Shown: positions 1 through 8,340, counted from the stretch's first letter. The stretch: DNA of 64,000 nucleotides from Pseudonocardia hierapolitana (GCF_007994075.1 NZ_VIWU01000001.1:5456001-5520000); one strand, 5' to 3'. Made by a program: numbers and translations. Notes: generated by a model not told the origin, from the letters alone.

Positions 1-678
1 ATGAGCACGGCGGCCGAGGAGTCGAAGGACTCGCAGAAGCACATGCCGAAAGCGATCATCTACTCGCTGGCGATCTCGATGGTGCTCTACGTGCTCGCCT
101 GTCTGGTGCTCACCGGGATGGTCAACTACGCGGACATCAACACCGACGCACCGTTCTCGGTAGCGTTCGCCGATGTCGGACTGCCGCTCCTCGGGGCGAT
201 CATCGCCGGGGGAGCGATCCTCGGCATCCTGACGGTGTTGTTCACGTTCCTCATGGGTGCTGCGCGCGTCGGGTACGCGATGAGCCGTGACGGGCTGCTA
301 CCACAGTGGATGTCCGCAACGGACCCCGTTCACCGCCAGCCCACGCGGATCACGTGGACCCTCGGGGCCGTCGCGGCTGTGATTGCCGGGTTCCTGCCCA
401 TCGGCGACGCCGCCGAGTTGACGAACATCGGCATCCTGCTCGCGTTCATCGTCGTGTGCATCTCGGTGATCGTGCTGCGCTACCGCCGGCCCGACCTGCC
501 GCGGTCGTTCCGCTGCCCGGGGATGCCCGTGGTGCCCGCGATCGGCGTGGTGTTCTCGATCTGGCTGATCAGCTTCCTCGAGCCGCTCACCTATCTGCGA
601 TTCGCAGGCTGGTTCCTGCTCGGGCTGCTCATCTACTTCTTCTACAGCCGGCGCAATTCGCTGCTCGGCCGCCGCTGA
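1..678 (+). CDS. APC-family amino acid permease, C-terminal part (5' end outside window)
   Basis: The frame is open from base 1 and gives 225 residues. The first methionine is most likely internal, because APC permeases run to about 450-500 residues and the opening residues (STAAEE, then HMPKAI) match the loop that follows the middle of such proteins. Around six hydrophobic segments follow, ending in a short basic tail (SRRNSLLGRR). This corresponds to roughly TM7 to TM12 of a cationic or neutral amino-acid transporter of the inner membrane. Substrate cannot be told from this half. A strong hairpin terminator follows the stop codon by 13 bases. Confidence 0.85.
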   Translation: MSTAAEESKDSQKHMPKAIIYSLAISMVLYVLACLVLTGMVNYADINTDAPFSVAFADVGLPLLGAIIAGGAILGILTVLFTFLMGAARVGYAMSRDGLLPQWMSATDPVHRQPTRITWTLGAVAAVIAGFLPIGDAAELTNIGILLAFIVVCISVIVLRYRRPDLPRSFRCPGMPVVPAIGVVFSIWLISFLEPLTYLRFAGWFLLGLLIYFFYSRRNSLLGRR

Positions 679-691
679 ACCATCGATCGCC

Positions 692-730
692 GTTCGGCCG
701 CCCGCGGACGCGTTCCGCGGGCGGCCGAAC
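692..730 (+). terminator. Hairpin terminator after the amino acid permease
   Basis: A perfect 17-bp inverted repeat (left arm 692-708, right arm 714-730, 5-nt loop CGCGT) begins 13 bases after the permease stop codon. There is no T-tract, which is common for terminators in high-GC actinobacteria. It separates the permease from the oppositely oriented gene at 812-1255. Confidence 0.75.
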
Positions 731-811
731 AGCTGAGCAGCGTCAGTCGTCGCCGGCGCCGGGCGCTGTGGCACCGGAAATGCAGCCCGCTATGGCACCT
801 GCTCCGGGGGG

Positions 812-1255
812 TCAGGGGATCCGCAGTTCGAAGACCGCCACCCGGTCGGCGATCCCGGCGAACTCGTCGGGATCGCCGACCTTCACGAGCCCGAGGCGCA
901 CGAAGAACGGGACGCCGTGCGGCACCTCGGTGGGGAAGGCGTGCACGACGGTGCGGCGCAGCTTGGGGTCGGTGACCTCGGACAGCGCGACGCGTTGCCT
1001 GCGCCGCCCGTAGGCCAGCTCGCCCGTGCCCGCGGCGCGGACGTTGCGGGCCCAGTCCGACTGCGGCAGCGCCGCGATCACGTACCGGCGGCCGTCGACC
1101 GTCAGCGGCGAGACCGGCGTCGGTCGTGGGGCGCCCGAGGCGCGGCCCGGCACGGTGAGCACGTGGATCGTGCCGAGCTGCAATCCCAGCCGCTGCAGGA
1201 GCCTGACCAGGCGGTTCACGGTCGGGAGCCAGCGGGGGAGCGTGTGCGTTGCCAC
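812..1255 (-). CDS. Deazaflavin (F420)-dependent nitroreductase-family protein (DUF385)
   Basis: The 147-residue protein has the usual length and pattern of the DUF385 / Ddn family: an N-terminal helix, the segment TIHVLTVPGRASGAPR, then VDGRRYVIAALPQSDWARNVRAAG, the part that contacts cofactor F420 in Ddn-type enzymes. Members are actinobacterial F420H2-dependent reductases of quinones or nitro compounds; the substrate is not predictable. It is transcribed divergently from the MarR regulator at 1308, and two matching palindromes lie between them, so regulation by that MarR protein is a reasonable inference. Confidence 0.8.
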   Translation of the reverse strand: MATHTLPRWLPTVNRLVRLLQRLGLQLGTIHVLTVPGRASGAPRPTPVSPLTVDGRRYVIAALPQSDWARNVRAAGTGELAYGRRRQRVALSEVTDPKLRRTVVHAFPTEVPHGVPFFVRLGLVKVGDPDEFAGIADRVAVFELRIP

Positions 1256-1264
1256 CGCAATCCC

Positions 1265-1315
1265 TTCGATCGTCGAAATGATTCGCCCTCACGCTAGACT
1301 CTTTCGAGTGTCGAA
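1265..1315. promoter_or_regulatory. Paired TTCGA-N3-TCGAA palindromes (putative MarR operator)
   Basis: Two copies of the same 13-bp inverted repeat, TTCGATCGTCGAA at 1265-1277 and TTCGAGTGTCGAA at 1303-1315, lie 38 bp apart centre to centre in the divergent intergenic region. The first is 10 bp upstream of the reductase start codon; the second has the GTG start codon of the MarR gene as its central three bases. That is the arrangement expected if MarR represses both promoters and its own translation start region. Binding itself is inferred. Confidence 0.6.
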
Positions 1316-1799
1316 GCAATCAGCGGTGGAACGGGCGGCAAGGGCGGCGGCCGAGTTCGGCGGTGCCGCGGACGCCGTGGACGCCGCGGCCGCCGACGTG
1401 TTCGGCATCAACCGCACCGACCTGCGGATCCTCGGCGTCGTGATGGACGGGCCGCTGACCGCGGGGCAGGTCGCCGCCGCGGTGCACCTGAGCCCCGCGG
1501 CCGCCACGACCGCCATCCAGCGGCTCGTCGCGCGTGGGTACCTCACCCGCGAGCCGGACCCGGAGGACCGCAGGCGCGCCGTCGTCGCGCCCACCGCGTC
1601 AGCGCGCGAGCTGGCCGAGCGGATCTACGGGCCGGTCGGGGAGGCCGGGGCGGCGCAGATGCACTGCTGGAGTGCGGCCGAGCTGGAGCTGATCGCCGAC
1701 TTCCTGGAGCGGGGCCGGGCCATGCAACTCGCCCACGCGGCGCGGATCCGAGAGCTCGCAGCCCAGCCCGGCGGAGGTCGTGCGATCTCTCAGGAGTAG
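1308..1799 (+). CDS. MarR-family transcriptional regulator
   Basis: A 163-residue protein with the MarR winged helix: INRTDLRILGVV, the recognition helix region VHLSPAAATTAIQRLVARGYL and the wing REPDPEDRRRAVVAPT. Start chosen at GTG 1308, because upstream codons in this frame run into the oppositely oriented reductase gene and this start gives the normal family length. Its ligand is unknown; the neighbouring F420-type reductase is the obvious target. Its 3' end overlaps the stop of the convergent gene at 1790-2239 by 10 bp. Confidence 0.85.
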   Translation: MSKQSAVERAARAAAEFGGAADAVDAAAADVFGINRTDLRILGVVMDGPLTAGQVAAAVHLSPAAATTAIQRLVARGYLTREPDPEDRRRAVVAPTASARELAERIYGPVGEAGAAQMHCWSAAELELIADFLERGRAMQLAHAARIRELAAQPGGGRAISQE

Positions 1800-2239
1800 G
1801 TGCCGTACACGCGCGTGGGCTCGACGAGCACGGCCACCCGGCCCTCCTCGCGCATGACGCGGTCGTAGGTGTCCCAGTCGTCGTGGGTGCCGCCCGCGCC
1901 GGTGAACACCGCCCGCAGCAGCAACCGCAGGCCTTCGGCGTCGATACCGTCGGCGGGGTCGTCGGGACCGATCAGCTCGCTCGTGCCCTCGACGCCGACC
2001 CACTCCCATCCCGCTCGCCAGAGGATGGACGTGGCCGGGCGCTCGCGCAGGTTGCGCAGCTTGACCGGCCCGTAGGTGACGTACCCGACGACCGGCCGAC
2101 CGGTCGTCGGGTGGTCGAGCACCCCGGCGTTGACCAGTGAGGCGTGCGGCGTGCCGTCGGCACGCACGATGCTGACGCTCGCGAGCCCGTTGTCGCGGGC
2201 GACGATGGTGCGGACGGGGCCGAGATCCGGAGCGGTCAC
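1790..2239 (-). CDS. Pyridoxamine 5'-phosphate oxidase-like / F420-dependent split-barrel protein
   Basis: About 149 residues from GTG 2239 (GTG 2254 is an alternative). The pattern FASVSIVRADGTPHASLVN-like start (here LASVSIVRADGTPHASLVN), GRPVVGYVTYGPVKLRNLR and WVGVEGTSELIGPDD is the PNPOx-like split barrel found in many actinobacterial F420- or FMN-binding oxidoreductases. The ending with a conserved R-V-Y (EPTRVYGTYS) also fits. Substrate unknown. It lies 17 bp downstream of the 139-residue protein on the same strand and probably shares its transcript. Confidence 0.75.
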   Translation of the reverse strand: MTAPDLGPVRTIVARDNGLASVSIVRADGTPHASLVNAGVLDHPTTGRPVVGYVTYGPVKLRNLRERPATSILWRAGWEWVGVEGTSELIGPDDPADGIDAEGLRLLLRAVFTGAGGTHDDWDTYDRVMREEGRVAVLVEPTRVYGTYS

Positions 2240-2256
2240 CGGCCCAGTCTGCACCG

Positions 2257-2676
2257 CTACACCGACACGATGGGGTGCACTCCACCGCTCGTGCTGAGGT
2301 AGACGCCGCGCAGGGGCGCGCCCGCGCGGTCGCACGCCTCCCGCAACGCCGCCGCCCACCGCCGGTCGCCTGCCAACACGGCGTCGCGGCCGATGCGTTC
2401 CAGCGCGAGGACGACGCTGCCGCTGCCCACATCGGTGCTGAGGTCCTCGCACATGCCCGCCATCACGGCGGCCAGGTTGTCGACGACGCGCGCCTCGGGG
2501 TGCAGCGGAACGTCCGAGATCGGAAGGATCACCGGTGCCTGGCGGCCGTCGCCGTCGACGAACATGATCCACAGCTGCCGGGCGACCGTGGCCGGGCCGA
2601 CCAGCTGTTGCACGCGTTCGAGCACGTCGGCGTCGGTGAGCAGGAGCGGGGCGTTGGCGGGGTCGGGGATCGTCAT
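2257..2676 (-). CDS. Conserved hypothetical protein
   Basis: 139 residues from ATG 2676. No domain is recognised with confidence. It is soluble-looking and acidic, without signal or membrane segment; the end DRAGAPLRGVYLSTSGGVHPIVSV looks like a structured C-terminal strand. The gene sits directly upstream of the split-barrel oxidoreductase gene (17 bp gap) and divergently from the flavin oxidoreductase at 2773. Codon use looks native. Confidence 0.6.
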   Translation of the reverse strand: MTIPDPANAPLLLTDADVLERVQQLVGPATVARQLWIMFVDGDGRQAPVILPISDVPLHPEARVVDNLAAVMAGMCEDLSTDVGSGSVVLALERIGRDAVLAGDRRWAAALREACDRAGAPLRGVYLSTSGGVHPIVSV

Positions 2677-2725
2677 GGGCGGAGCGTGGCGCAGCGGTCC
2701 ATGATCCCGTGGGCGTTCGGGAGAG

Positions 2726-2737
2726 GTTGTGGACAAC
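2726..2737. promoter_or_regulatory. Short palindrome in divergent intergenic region
   Basis: GTTGT-GG-ACAAC, 5-bp arms, lies in the 96-bp region between the starts at 2676 (minus) and 2773 (plus). It could be an operator for one or both genes, but no regulator is adjacent and the arms are short. Confidence 0.25.
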
Positions 2738-2772
2738 TCGACCTCGGGCCCGCTCCGCGCCATCCTTGGACG

Positions 2773-3741
2773 ATGCTGAGCACGAGGTTCACCGAGCTCG
2801 TCGGCTGCGATGTCCCGCTCCAGCAGGCACCGATGGGCCTTCTCGCTCCGCCCGGTCTGGCGCTCGCGGTGGCACGGGCCGGCGGGGTCGGCACGGTCAG
2901 TGCGCCGATCGGAGCGGAACCCCGGGCGCTCGCCGCCCAGCTCGACGCATGGGTGGACGGGAGCGCGGGGGCGCTCGCGGTCAACTTCATCACCGAGCAC
3001 GTCGACCCGGCCGCCGTCGCCGTCGCGGGTGCCAGGGTGCGGATGGTCGACTTCTTCTGGAACACCCCGCACGCGAAGCTGGTCGACGCCGCGCACGAGG
3101 GCGGTGCGCTGGTGAACTGGCAGGTCGGATCGCTGCCCGACGCCGTGCTCGCGGCCGAGGCCGGGGCGGACGTCGTGACGGTGCAGGGCCGGGAGGCCGG
3201 TGGGCACGTGCGCGGGGACACCCCGCTGCTGCCGCTGCTCGCCGCCGTCGTGCGCGCGGTGGACGTGCCGGTGCTCGCCGCGGGCGGCATCGCCGAGTCC
3301 CGGGCGCTGGCCGCTGTGCTCGCGGCCGGCGCGGCGGGCGCCCGGATCGGCACCCGGTTCCTCGCGACGTCGGAGTCGGGGACGCATCCCGAGTACGTGC
3401 TGGCGCTGCTCGCCGCCGGCCCGGAGAGCACCGAGATCACGGACGGCTTCGCGGACTGCCCGATGTGCGCCACCCTCCCGCGCGCGCGGGTGCTGCGCTC
3501 GGCGATCACGGCCGTGGCGGCGGTCGACGGGGAGGCGGTCGGCACGGTCTCGACCGGCGACGGCGACCAGCCACTCCCGCCGCGCGCGGGGATGCCGCCG
3601 CACAAGGACGTCCACGGCCAGATCCATGCCATGGCGCTGTACGCCGGCAGCGGCGTGGAACACGTCACCGCCGTGCGCCCGGCCGCCGACGTCGTGCGGG
3701 AGCTGGCAGAGGGGGCGGAGGCCCTTCTGCGCGCCTGGTGA
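2773..3741 (+). CDS. NAD(P)H-dependent flavin oxidoreductase, nitronate monooxygenase family
   Basis: 322 residues with the FMN-binding TIM-barrel pattern of this family: QAPMG near the N-terminus, AGADVVTVQGREAGGHVRG in the middle, and the phosphate-binding stretch VPVLAAGGIAESRALAAVLAAGAAGARIG. Family members oxidise alkyl nitronates or act as enoyl reductases. ATG 2773 is the first methionine after the divergent promoter. The stop codon forms a 13-bp palindrome with the stop of the convergent hydrolase gene. Confidence 0.85.
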   Translation: MLSTRFTELVGCDVPLQQAPMGLLAPPGLALAVARAGGVGTVSAPIGAEPRALAAQLDAWVDGSAGALAVNFITEHVDPAAVAVAGARVRMVDFFWNTPHAKLVDAAHEGGALVNWQVGSLPDAVLAAEAGADVVTVQGREAGGHVRGDTPLLPLLAAVVRAVDVPVLAAGGIAESRALAAVLAAGAAGARIGTRFLATSESGTHPEYVLALLAAGPESTEITDGFADCPMCATLPRARVLRSAITAVAAVDGEAVGTVSTGDGDQPLPPRAGMPPHKDVHGQIHAMALYAGSGVEHVTAVRPAADVVRELAEGAEALLRAW

Positions 3742-3751
3742 GCGGCGCTCA
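3739..3751. terminator. Palindrome joining two convergent stop codons
   Basis: TGAGCG-G-CGCTCA is a perfect inverted repeat whose first three bases are the stop codon of the flavoprotein gene and whose last three are the stop codon (minus strand) of the serine hydrolase gene. It may work as a small bidirectional terminator; the stem is short. Confidence 0.35.
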
Positions 3752-4927
3752 GGAGGCCATCGCGCTCCGGACGGCCTCGAGGAGCGTGGCGGCCCTGCGG
3801 TCCGGGACCCCTTCCTGCACGTGGTTCATGACGTAGGCGAACGCGAGTCCCGTCGCCGGATCGGCGAAGCCCAGCGAACCCCCGAGCCCGCCGAACCCGA
3901 AGGCGGTCGGGCCGTACCAGAAGGCGTCGGGTGTCGGCAGGCCGAACCCGGTGCCGATCCGGACCGGGATGCGCAGGACGCGGTCGACGCCGCTCGCCCG
4001 TTCCGCGGTCGCCGCGGCCACGGTGTCGGCGCTCAGGATGCGATGCCCGTCGACCTCCCCGATGAGCGCGGCGTAGAAGCGCGCCAGGGCGCGGGCCGTG
4101 CAGATGCCGCCCGTCGACGGAATCTCCGCGGACTGCTCGTCGGGGTCGTTGTGGTCCAGCGGCGGCGTGACGAGCGTCAGCAGTGACCGCACCGTCAGCG
4201 ACGTCGGGTCGGCGTATGCGGCCATCACGTCGCGAACGGGTTCCGGGAACGAGTCCACGTCGATCCGGCTGAGCGCGTCGAGATCGAGCGGCGGGGCGAC
4301 GATCCGGCTGACGCGGTGGTGCTCGGTCTTCGGGAGGCCGATCCACAGGTCCGACCCGAGCGGCGCGGCGATCTCCTCCGCGAGGTAGGTGCCGATGCTG
4401 CGGCGGCTGACACGGCGTACGACCTCGCCGACCAGCCAGCCGAACGTGAGTCCGTGGTAGCCGTGCGCGGTGCCCGGCTCCCACGCGGGACGCTGGGCGG
4501 CCAGCGCATCCACCACGGGGTACCAGGCGATCGCGTCGGCACGGCTGATCGGGTGGTCGAGGGTGGGCAGCCCGGCCTGGTGGGTGAGCAGCCACCGGAC
4601 CGGGATGCGTTCCTTCCCGGCTGCCGCGAACTCCGGCCAGTACTCGGCGACCGGTGCATCGAGGTCCAGTTGTCCGCGCTGGGCGAGCAGGAGCGCGCAC
4701 GTCGCCGTCACGGCCTTGGTGGTGGAGTAGACGACCTGCAGGGTGTCGCGCTCCCAGCGACGGCCGATCTGGGGATCGGCGATGCCGCCCCACAGGTCCA
4801 CGACGGGCCGGCCGTGCACGTACGCGCAGACCCCGGCGCCGATCTCCTGCTCGCCGGCCAGGTTCGCCGCGAACGCCTCCCGCACCCGTTCGTACCCGGG
4901 TGCCGTGTCCCCTTCGACCTCTGACAT
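3749..4927 (-). CDS. Serine hydrolase, class C beta-lactamase / esterase EstB family
   Basis: 392 residues from ATG 4927. The nucleophile motif S-T-T-K is at 68-71 and the second catalytic tyrosine is probably Y157 in HGYHG. Such proteins are usually esterases, lactamases or D-amino-acid peptidases rather than resistance enzymes, and this one has no signal peptide, so a cytoplasmic esterase role is more likely than cell-wall work. It is divergent from the DeoR gene at 5072, with a repeat-rich 144-bp promoter region between them, suggesting DeoR control. Confidence 0.85.
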   Translation of the reverse strand: MSEVEGDTAPGYERVREAFAANLAGEQEIGAGVCAYVHGRPVVDLWGGIADPQIGRRWERDTLQVVYSTTKAVTATCALLLAQRGQLDLDAPVAEYWPEFAAAGKERIPVRWLLTHQAGLPTLDHPISRADAIAWYPVVDALAAQRPAWEPGTAHGYHGLTFGWLVGEVVRRVSRRSIGTYLAEEIAAPLGSDLWIGLPKTEHHRVSRIVAPPLDLDALSRIDVDSFPEPVRDVMAAYADPTSLTVRSLLTLVTPPLDHNDPDEQSAEIPSTGGICTARALARFYAALIGEVDGHRILSADTVAAATAERASGVDRVLRIPVRIGTGFGLPTPDAFWYGPTAFGFGGLGGSLGFADPATGLAFAYVMNHVQEGVPDRRAATLLEAVRSAMAS

Positions 4928-4952
4928 CCAAACCACTCCGCATGCTCCGCTG

Positions 4953-5000
4953 AACGTTGTCTCTAGCGTGGACACCGTAGAGAAGGGCATCAACGTTGTC
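4953..5000. promoter_or_regulatory. Direct repeats and imperfect palindrome, putative DeoR operator
   Basis: AACGTTGTC occurs at 4953-4961 and again at 4992-5000, 39 bp apart, each built on the palindrome AACGTT. Between them lies an imperfect 22-bp inverted repeat (4961-4982, outer arms CTCTA/TAGAG, inner GTG/CAC). All are in the divergent region between the serine hydrolase and the DeoR gene. Confidence 0.5.
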
Positions 5001-5071
5001 CATGTAAGAGACGATGTTTTCTCGGGGGTGGTGGTGGCGTGCGGGCACCGCGGCGGCCGGACAATCTCCTC

Positions 5072-5878
5072 ATGAGTGCGAGTAGCTCCGACGGTGGATC
5101 GGACGCGCCAGCCCGCCGCCCGGCTCGCCGGCAGGCCGAGATTGCGGCGTACGTCGTCCAGCACGGCACCGCCACCGCCCACGAGCTGGTCGAGGCGTTC
5201 GGGGTCAGCCTCATGACGGTGCACAGGGACCTGGACGCCCTGGAGCACCAGGGTGTCGTTCGCAAGTACCGGGGCGGGGTCAGCGCGCAGCCGACCAGCG
5301 TGTTCGAGAGCAACGTGGCCTACCGCCTCAACACGGCGCAGGCGCAGAAGCAGGCGCTCGCCCGGCGGGCCCGGGCGATGGTGGAGCCGGGGATGTCGGT
5401 GATGCTGGACGACTCCACCAGCGCTCTGGCTTTGGTCCGCCTGCTGGAGGACGTCGCGCCGCTCACCGTCGCGACCAACTTCGTGCCGGCGGTCTCGCTG
5501 CTCACCGCGATGCCCGACGTCCGGCTGATCGTGCTCGGCGGCATCTACTCGCCCACCCACGACTCGTTCGGCGGTGTGCCGTGCGCCGAGGCCGTCGAGG
5601 CGCTGCAGACGGACCTGCTGTTCTGCAGCGTGTCCGCGGTGTCCCCGACGCACGCCTACCACCAGGAGCAGGAGATCGTGCTGGTCAAGCGCGCGATGCT
5701 GCGTGCGGCGCGCACGCGGGTGCTCCTGATCGACAACGCCAAGCTCCGGCGCACGGCGCTGCACCGGCTCGCCCCGCTCACCGACTTCGACCTCGTCCTG
5801 GTGGACGACCAGGCGCCCGCCGAGCAGGTCGCCGCCCTCCGCGACCAGGGGGCGAGGGTGGAGGTCGTGGAGGTGTGA
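5072..5878 (+). CDS. DeoR-family transcriptional regulator
   Basis: 268 residues from ATG 5072. The N-terminal HTH contains the family pattern ARRQAEIAAYVVQHGTATA...GVSLMTVHRDLDAL followed by GVVRKYRGGV. The C-terminal sugar-phosphate-sensing DeoRC domain covers about 90-260, with VMLDDSTSALALVRLL and IVLGGIYSP. DeoR proteins usually repress sugar or nucleoside catabolic genes and respond to a phosphorylated intermediate. The divergent serine hydrolase is the nearest target; the ABC operon starting at 6530 is another possibility. Confidence 0.85.
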   Translation: MSASSSDGGSDAPARRPARRQAEIAAYVVQHGTATAHELVEAFGVSLMTVHRDLDALEHQGVVRKYRGGVSAQPTSVFESNVAYRLNTAQAQKQALARRARAMVEPGMSVMLDDSTSALALVRLLEDVAPLTVATNFVPAVSLLTAMPDVRLIVLGGIYSPTHDSFGGVPCAEAVEALQTDLLFCSVSAVSPTHAYHQEQEIVLVKRAMLRAARTRVLLIDNAKLRRTALHRLAPLTDFDLVLVDDQAPAEQVAALRDQGARVEVVEV

Positions 5879-5993
5879 GGGCCGCCGCGAGGCGCGCATC
5901 CGGTTCCCGCCCGTCGGCCCGAAGCGCGGCACCGGACGAAATCCGGCCGCGGGGGCATGATCGTGGGGGAATCGGGCAGAAAGGTCGTTGAGT

Positions 5994-6353
5994 ATGGGGC
6001 GAGATGACGATGACCCGGCGGTCCAGGCGCTGGTGGAGCTCAGAGCGGGCCTGGAGCGCACCATCGCCGCTCTGGGGGCGGCGTCCACGCGTGCGGAAGA
6101 GCTGATCGAGCGGCGCACCGCGGGCGCGTCCTGGTACGAGATCGTCTCGACGGAGGAGCCGCCTCTCGTCATCGAGACGATCACGCAGGTGCTGGACGAC
6201 CTCGGGGAGCTGGGCAGCCGGTTCCGCCGCGAGGAGGCCCTCGCGCTGCAGCGCGAGAACGTCAGCATCACGAAGATCGGCGAGCTGTTCCGCGTGAGCA
6301 GGCAGCGGGTGTCCACGATCCTGCACGGCACGCGCTCGCGGGCCGAGGCCTGA
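5994..6353 (+). CDS. Small protein with C-terminal helix-turn-helix
   Basis: 119 residues. ATG 5994 is preferred over TTG 5988 because AGAAAGG at 5979-5985 is then well spaced. The first 85 residues are charged and helical (LVELRAGLERTIAALGAA, RTAGASWYEIV). The last 30 contain a clear HTH (VSITKIGELFRVSRQRVSTILHG) like the one in sigma region 4 or transposase-type DNA-binding domains. The amino-terminal part matches nothing I recognise. Probably a small DNA-binding regulator. Confidence 0.65.
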   Translation: MGRDDDDPAVQALVELRAGLERTIAALGAASTRAEELIERRTAGASWYEIVSTEEPPLVIETITQVLDDLGELGSRFRREEALALQRENVSITKIGELFRVSRQRVSTILHGTRSRAEA

Positions 6354-6444
6354 CGCCCGTCCGCTCCCGTCCGGGCTCCGCCAGCAGGGCTGCGCGGAGC
6401 AGTTGGTCGCGGCGATGCGCGGGGTCACGTCTGTGAACTAACGC

Positions 6445-6473
6445 CGAACATCACAGTCCCACACTGTTCGAAC
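6445..6473. promoter_or_regulatory. Interrupted palindrome upstream of ABC operon
   Basis: Arms CGAACA (6445-6450) and TGTTCG (6465-6470) form a 26-bp interrupted inverted repeat, and the right arm is also part of the perfect palindrome GTTCGAAC (6466-6473). It lies about 60 bp upstream of the first permease start codon, where a promoter-proximal operator is expected. Confidence 0.4.
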
Positions 6474-6529
6474 CCATGATCTGGTGATAACTTCCCCGCC
6501 GTGACGCCCACCACGACGAGGAGGCGGGC

Positions 6530-7471
6530 ATGACCGCTGTCGGGCAGCCGGTCCGGTCCCGCCCGGACGTGCCCGTGCAGCAGGCCCCGAGCGCGCGGCG
6601 GCGCCCGCTGCGGGAGTACGGGTTGTTCGCGCTGATGGTGGCGCCGAACCTGATCGTGATCGCGGTCTTCGCGTACTGGCCGATCGTCTACAACGCCTAC
6701 CTCAGCCTCACCGACTGGAACATGATCGCGGTCCGGCCGACGTTCGTCGGGCTGGCCAACTACACACGCACGCTCACCGACCCCGCGTTCCACCAGACGC
6801 TGTGGGTCACGGTGGCCTTCACCGGGCTGACCGTGGCCGGCAGCCTGGTGATCGGGCTGGCGCTCGCGGTGCTGCTCGACCAGCCCCTCGCCGGCCGCGG
6901 GCTCGTGCGCACGCTCTCGTTCGCGCCGCACGTCCTCTCGGGAGCCGCGGTCGCGACGTTGTGGCTGTTCATCTTCGACCCCGGCTACGGGCTGGTGCGC
7001 GCGGTGCTCGACCCGCTCGGGATCACCGCGCCGGACCTCGTGAACTCCTCCGACGGGGCGTTGTTCGGCCTGGTGATCGTCTACCTCTGGAAGAACGTCG
7101 GCTTCGCCGCGCTGATCTACCTGACCGGCATGCAGAGCCTGCCCCGCGAGCTCGACGAGGCCGCGGTGCTCGACGGTGCGGGCAGCTGGACGCGGTTCCG
7201 CCGGGTCACGCTCCCGCAGCTGCGGCCGATCACGTTCTTCCTGCTCATCACCACGGTGATCGGCACGTTCCAGGCGTTCGACGTGATCGCCGTGATGACC
7301 GGCGGCGGCCCGGGAGACGCCACCACCACGCTCAGCTGGGCCATCTACAGCGAGGGCTTCGAGGCGTTCGACGCCGGTCGAGCGGCCACGCTGTCGATCA
7401 TCATGTTCGTGCTCCTGCTGATCGTCACGGCGGTGCAGGCCCGGATCATGGAGAGGCGGATGCACGTCTGA
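6530..7471 (+). CDS. ABC sugar-type transporter permease (MalF/UgpA family)
   Basis: 313 residues with six predicted membrane helices after a basic N-terminal tail of about 30 residues. The cytoplasmic EAA loop (ELDEAAVLDGAG, about 207-218, followed by TLPQLRP) contacts the ATPase. A good ribosome site (GAGGAGG) precedes ATG 6530. The stop overlaps the next start (TGATG). Together with the next three genes it forms a CUT1-type importer; substrate may be glycerophosphodiesters or a sugar, judged from the diesterase gene at the end. Confidence 0.88.
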   Translation: MTAVGQPVRSRPDVPVQQAPSARRRPLREYGLFALMVAPNLIVIAVFAYWPIVYNAYLSLTDWNMIAVRPTFVGLANYTRTLTDPAFHQTLWVTVAFTGLTVAGSLVIGLALAVLLDQPLAGRGLVRTLSFAPHVLSGAAVATLWLFIFDPGYGLVRAVLDPLGITAPDLVNSSDGALFGLVIVYLWKNVGFAALIYLTGMQSLPRELDEAAVLDGAGSWTRFRRVTLPQLRPITFFLLITTVIGTFQAFDVIAVMTGGGPGDATTTLSWAIYSEGFEAFDAGRAATLSIIMFVLLLIVTAVQARIMERRMHV

Positions 7472-8340
7472 TGGCGGCGATCACCCCGCAGAGGGCGGCT
7501 CCGGCGCGCCCGCAGCGCACGCCCCGGCCGGTACGAGCGGTGCAGTACGTCCTGCTGCTCGGCGTGGCCGCGCTGTTCGTCGGGCCGCTCTACTGGCTCC
7601 TGACGACCGCGCTGAAGGCGCCGGACGAGATCTACCAGTTCCCGCCCGCCTGGTGGCCGAGCGCGCTGACCTGGGAGAACTTCGGTCTGGCGTGGGAAGC
7701 GGCGCCCTTCGACCGCTTCTTCCTCAACTCCACGATCGCCACGGTGGCCGGCACGGCGCTCAAGGTGGCCAACGCGGTGCTCACCGCGTACGCCTTCGCG
7801 TACCTGCGGTTCCCGTTCAAGAACACGCTGTTCCTCCTGATCCTCGGCGCGATGATGGTGCCCGGCCACGTCACGCTGCTTCCGAACTACCTCACCATGG
7901 CCACGCTCGGCTGGATCAACACCTACGCCGGTCTGATCATCCCCGGCATCGGGTCGGCGTTCGCCACGTTCCTGATGCGCCAGCACTTCCGCACGCTTCC
8001 CCGCGAGGTCACGGACGCCGCGTCCGTCGACGGCGCGGGGCACCTGCGCACGCTCTGGCAGGTGGTGCTGCCGATGTCGCGCCCCATGCTCGTGACGGTC
8101 GTGGTGATCACCGCCGTGGAGGAGTGGAACAACTTCGTGTGGCCGCTGATCGTCACCAACACCGAGGAGATGCGCACGCTGCCGGTCGGCCTGCTGATCC
8201 TCAAGGACCAGGAGGGCCTCTCCAACTGGGGCACGATCATGGCGGGCACGCTGATCGTCCTCGTGCCGATGCTCGTGATCTTCTTCGTGGCGCAGCGCTG
8301 GATCGTCGGCGGCATCACGGCCGGGGCGGTGAAGGGATGA
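7471..8340 (+). CDS. ABC sugar-type transporter permease (MalG/UgpE family)
   Basis: 289 residues and six helices. The EAA loop is at about 177-205 (REVTDAASVDGAG...VVLPMSRP) and the protein ends in the family's typical GGITAGAVKG tail. Start ATG 7471 shares one base with the stop of the preceding permease, indicating translational coupling. It is the second half of the transmembrane channel. Confidence 0.88.
   Translation: MAAITPQRAAPARPQRTPRPVRAVQYVLLLGVAALFVGPLYWLLTTALKAPDEIYQFPPAWWPSALTWENFGLAWEAAPFDRFFLNSTIATVAGTALKVANAVLTAYAFAYLRFPFKNTLFLLILGAMMVPGHVTLLPNYLTMATLGWINTYAGLIIPGIGSAFATFLMRQHFRTLPREVTDAASVDGAGHLRTLWQVVLPMSRPMLVTVVVITAVEEWNNFVWPLIVTNTEEMRTLPVGLLILKDQEGLSNWGTIMAGTLIVLVPMLVIFFVAQRWIVGGITAGAVKG

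Noticed and set aside
3749..4927. Serine hydrolase considered as an antibiotic-resistance beta-lactamase
   Set aside because: No signal peptide and the YxG rather than YxN motif; more like a cytoplasmic esterase.
5932..5946. CCGGA-CGAAA-TCCGG hairpin after the DeoR gene
   Set aside because: Only 5-bp arms in GC-rich DNA and no tail; too weak to call a terminator.
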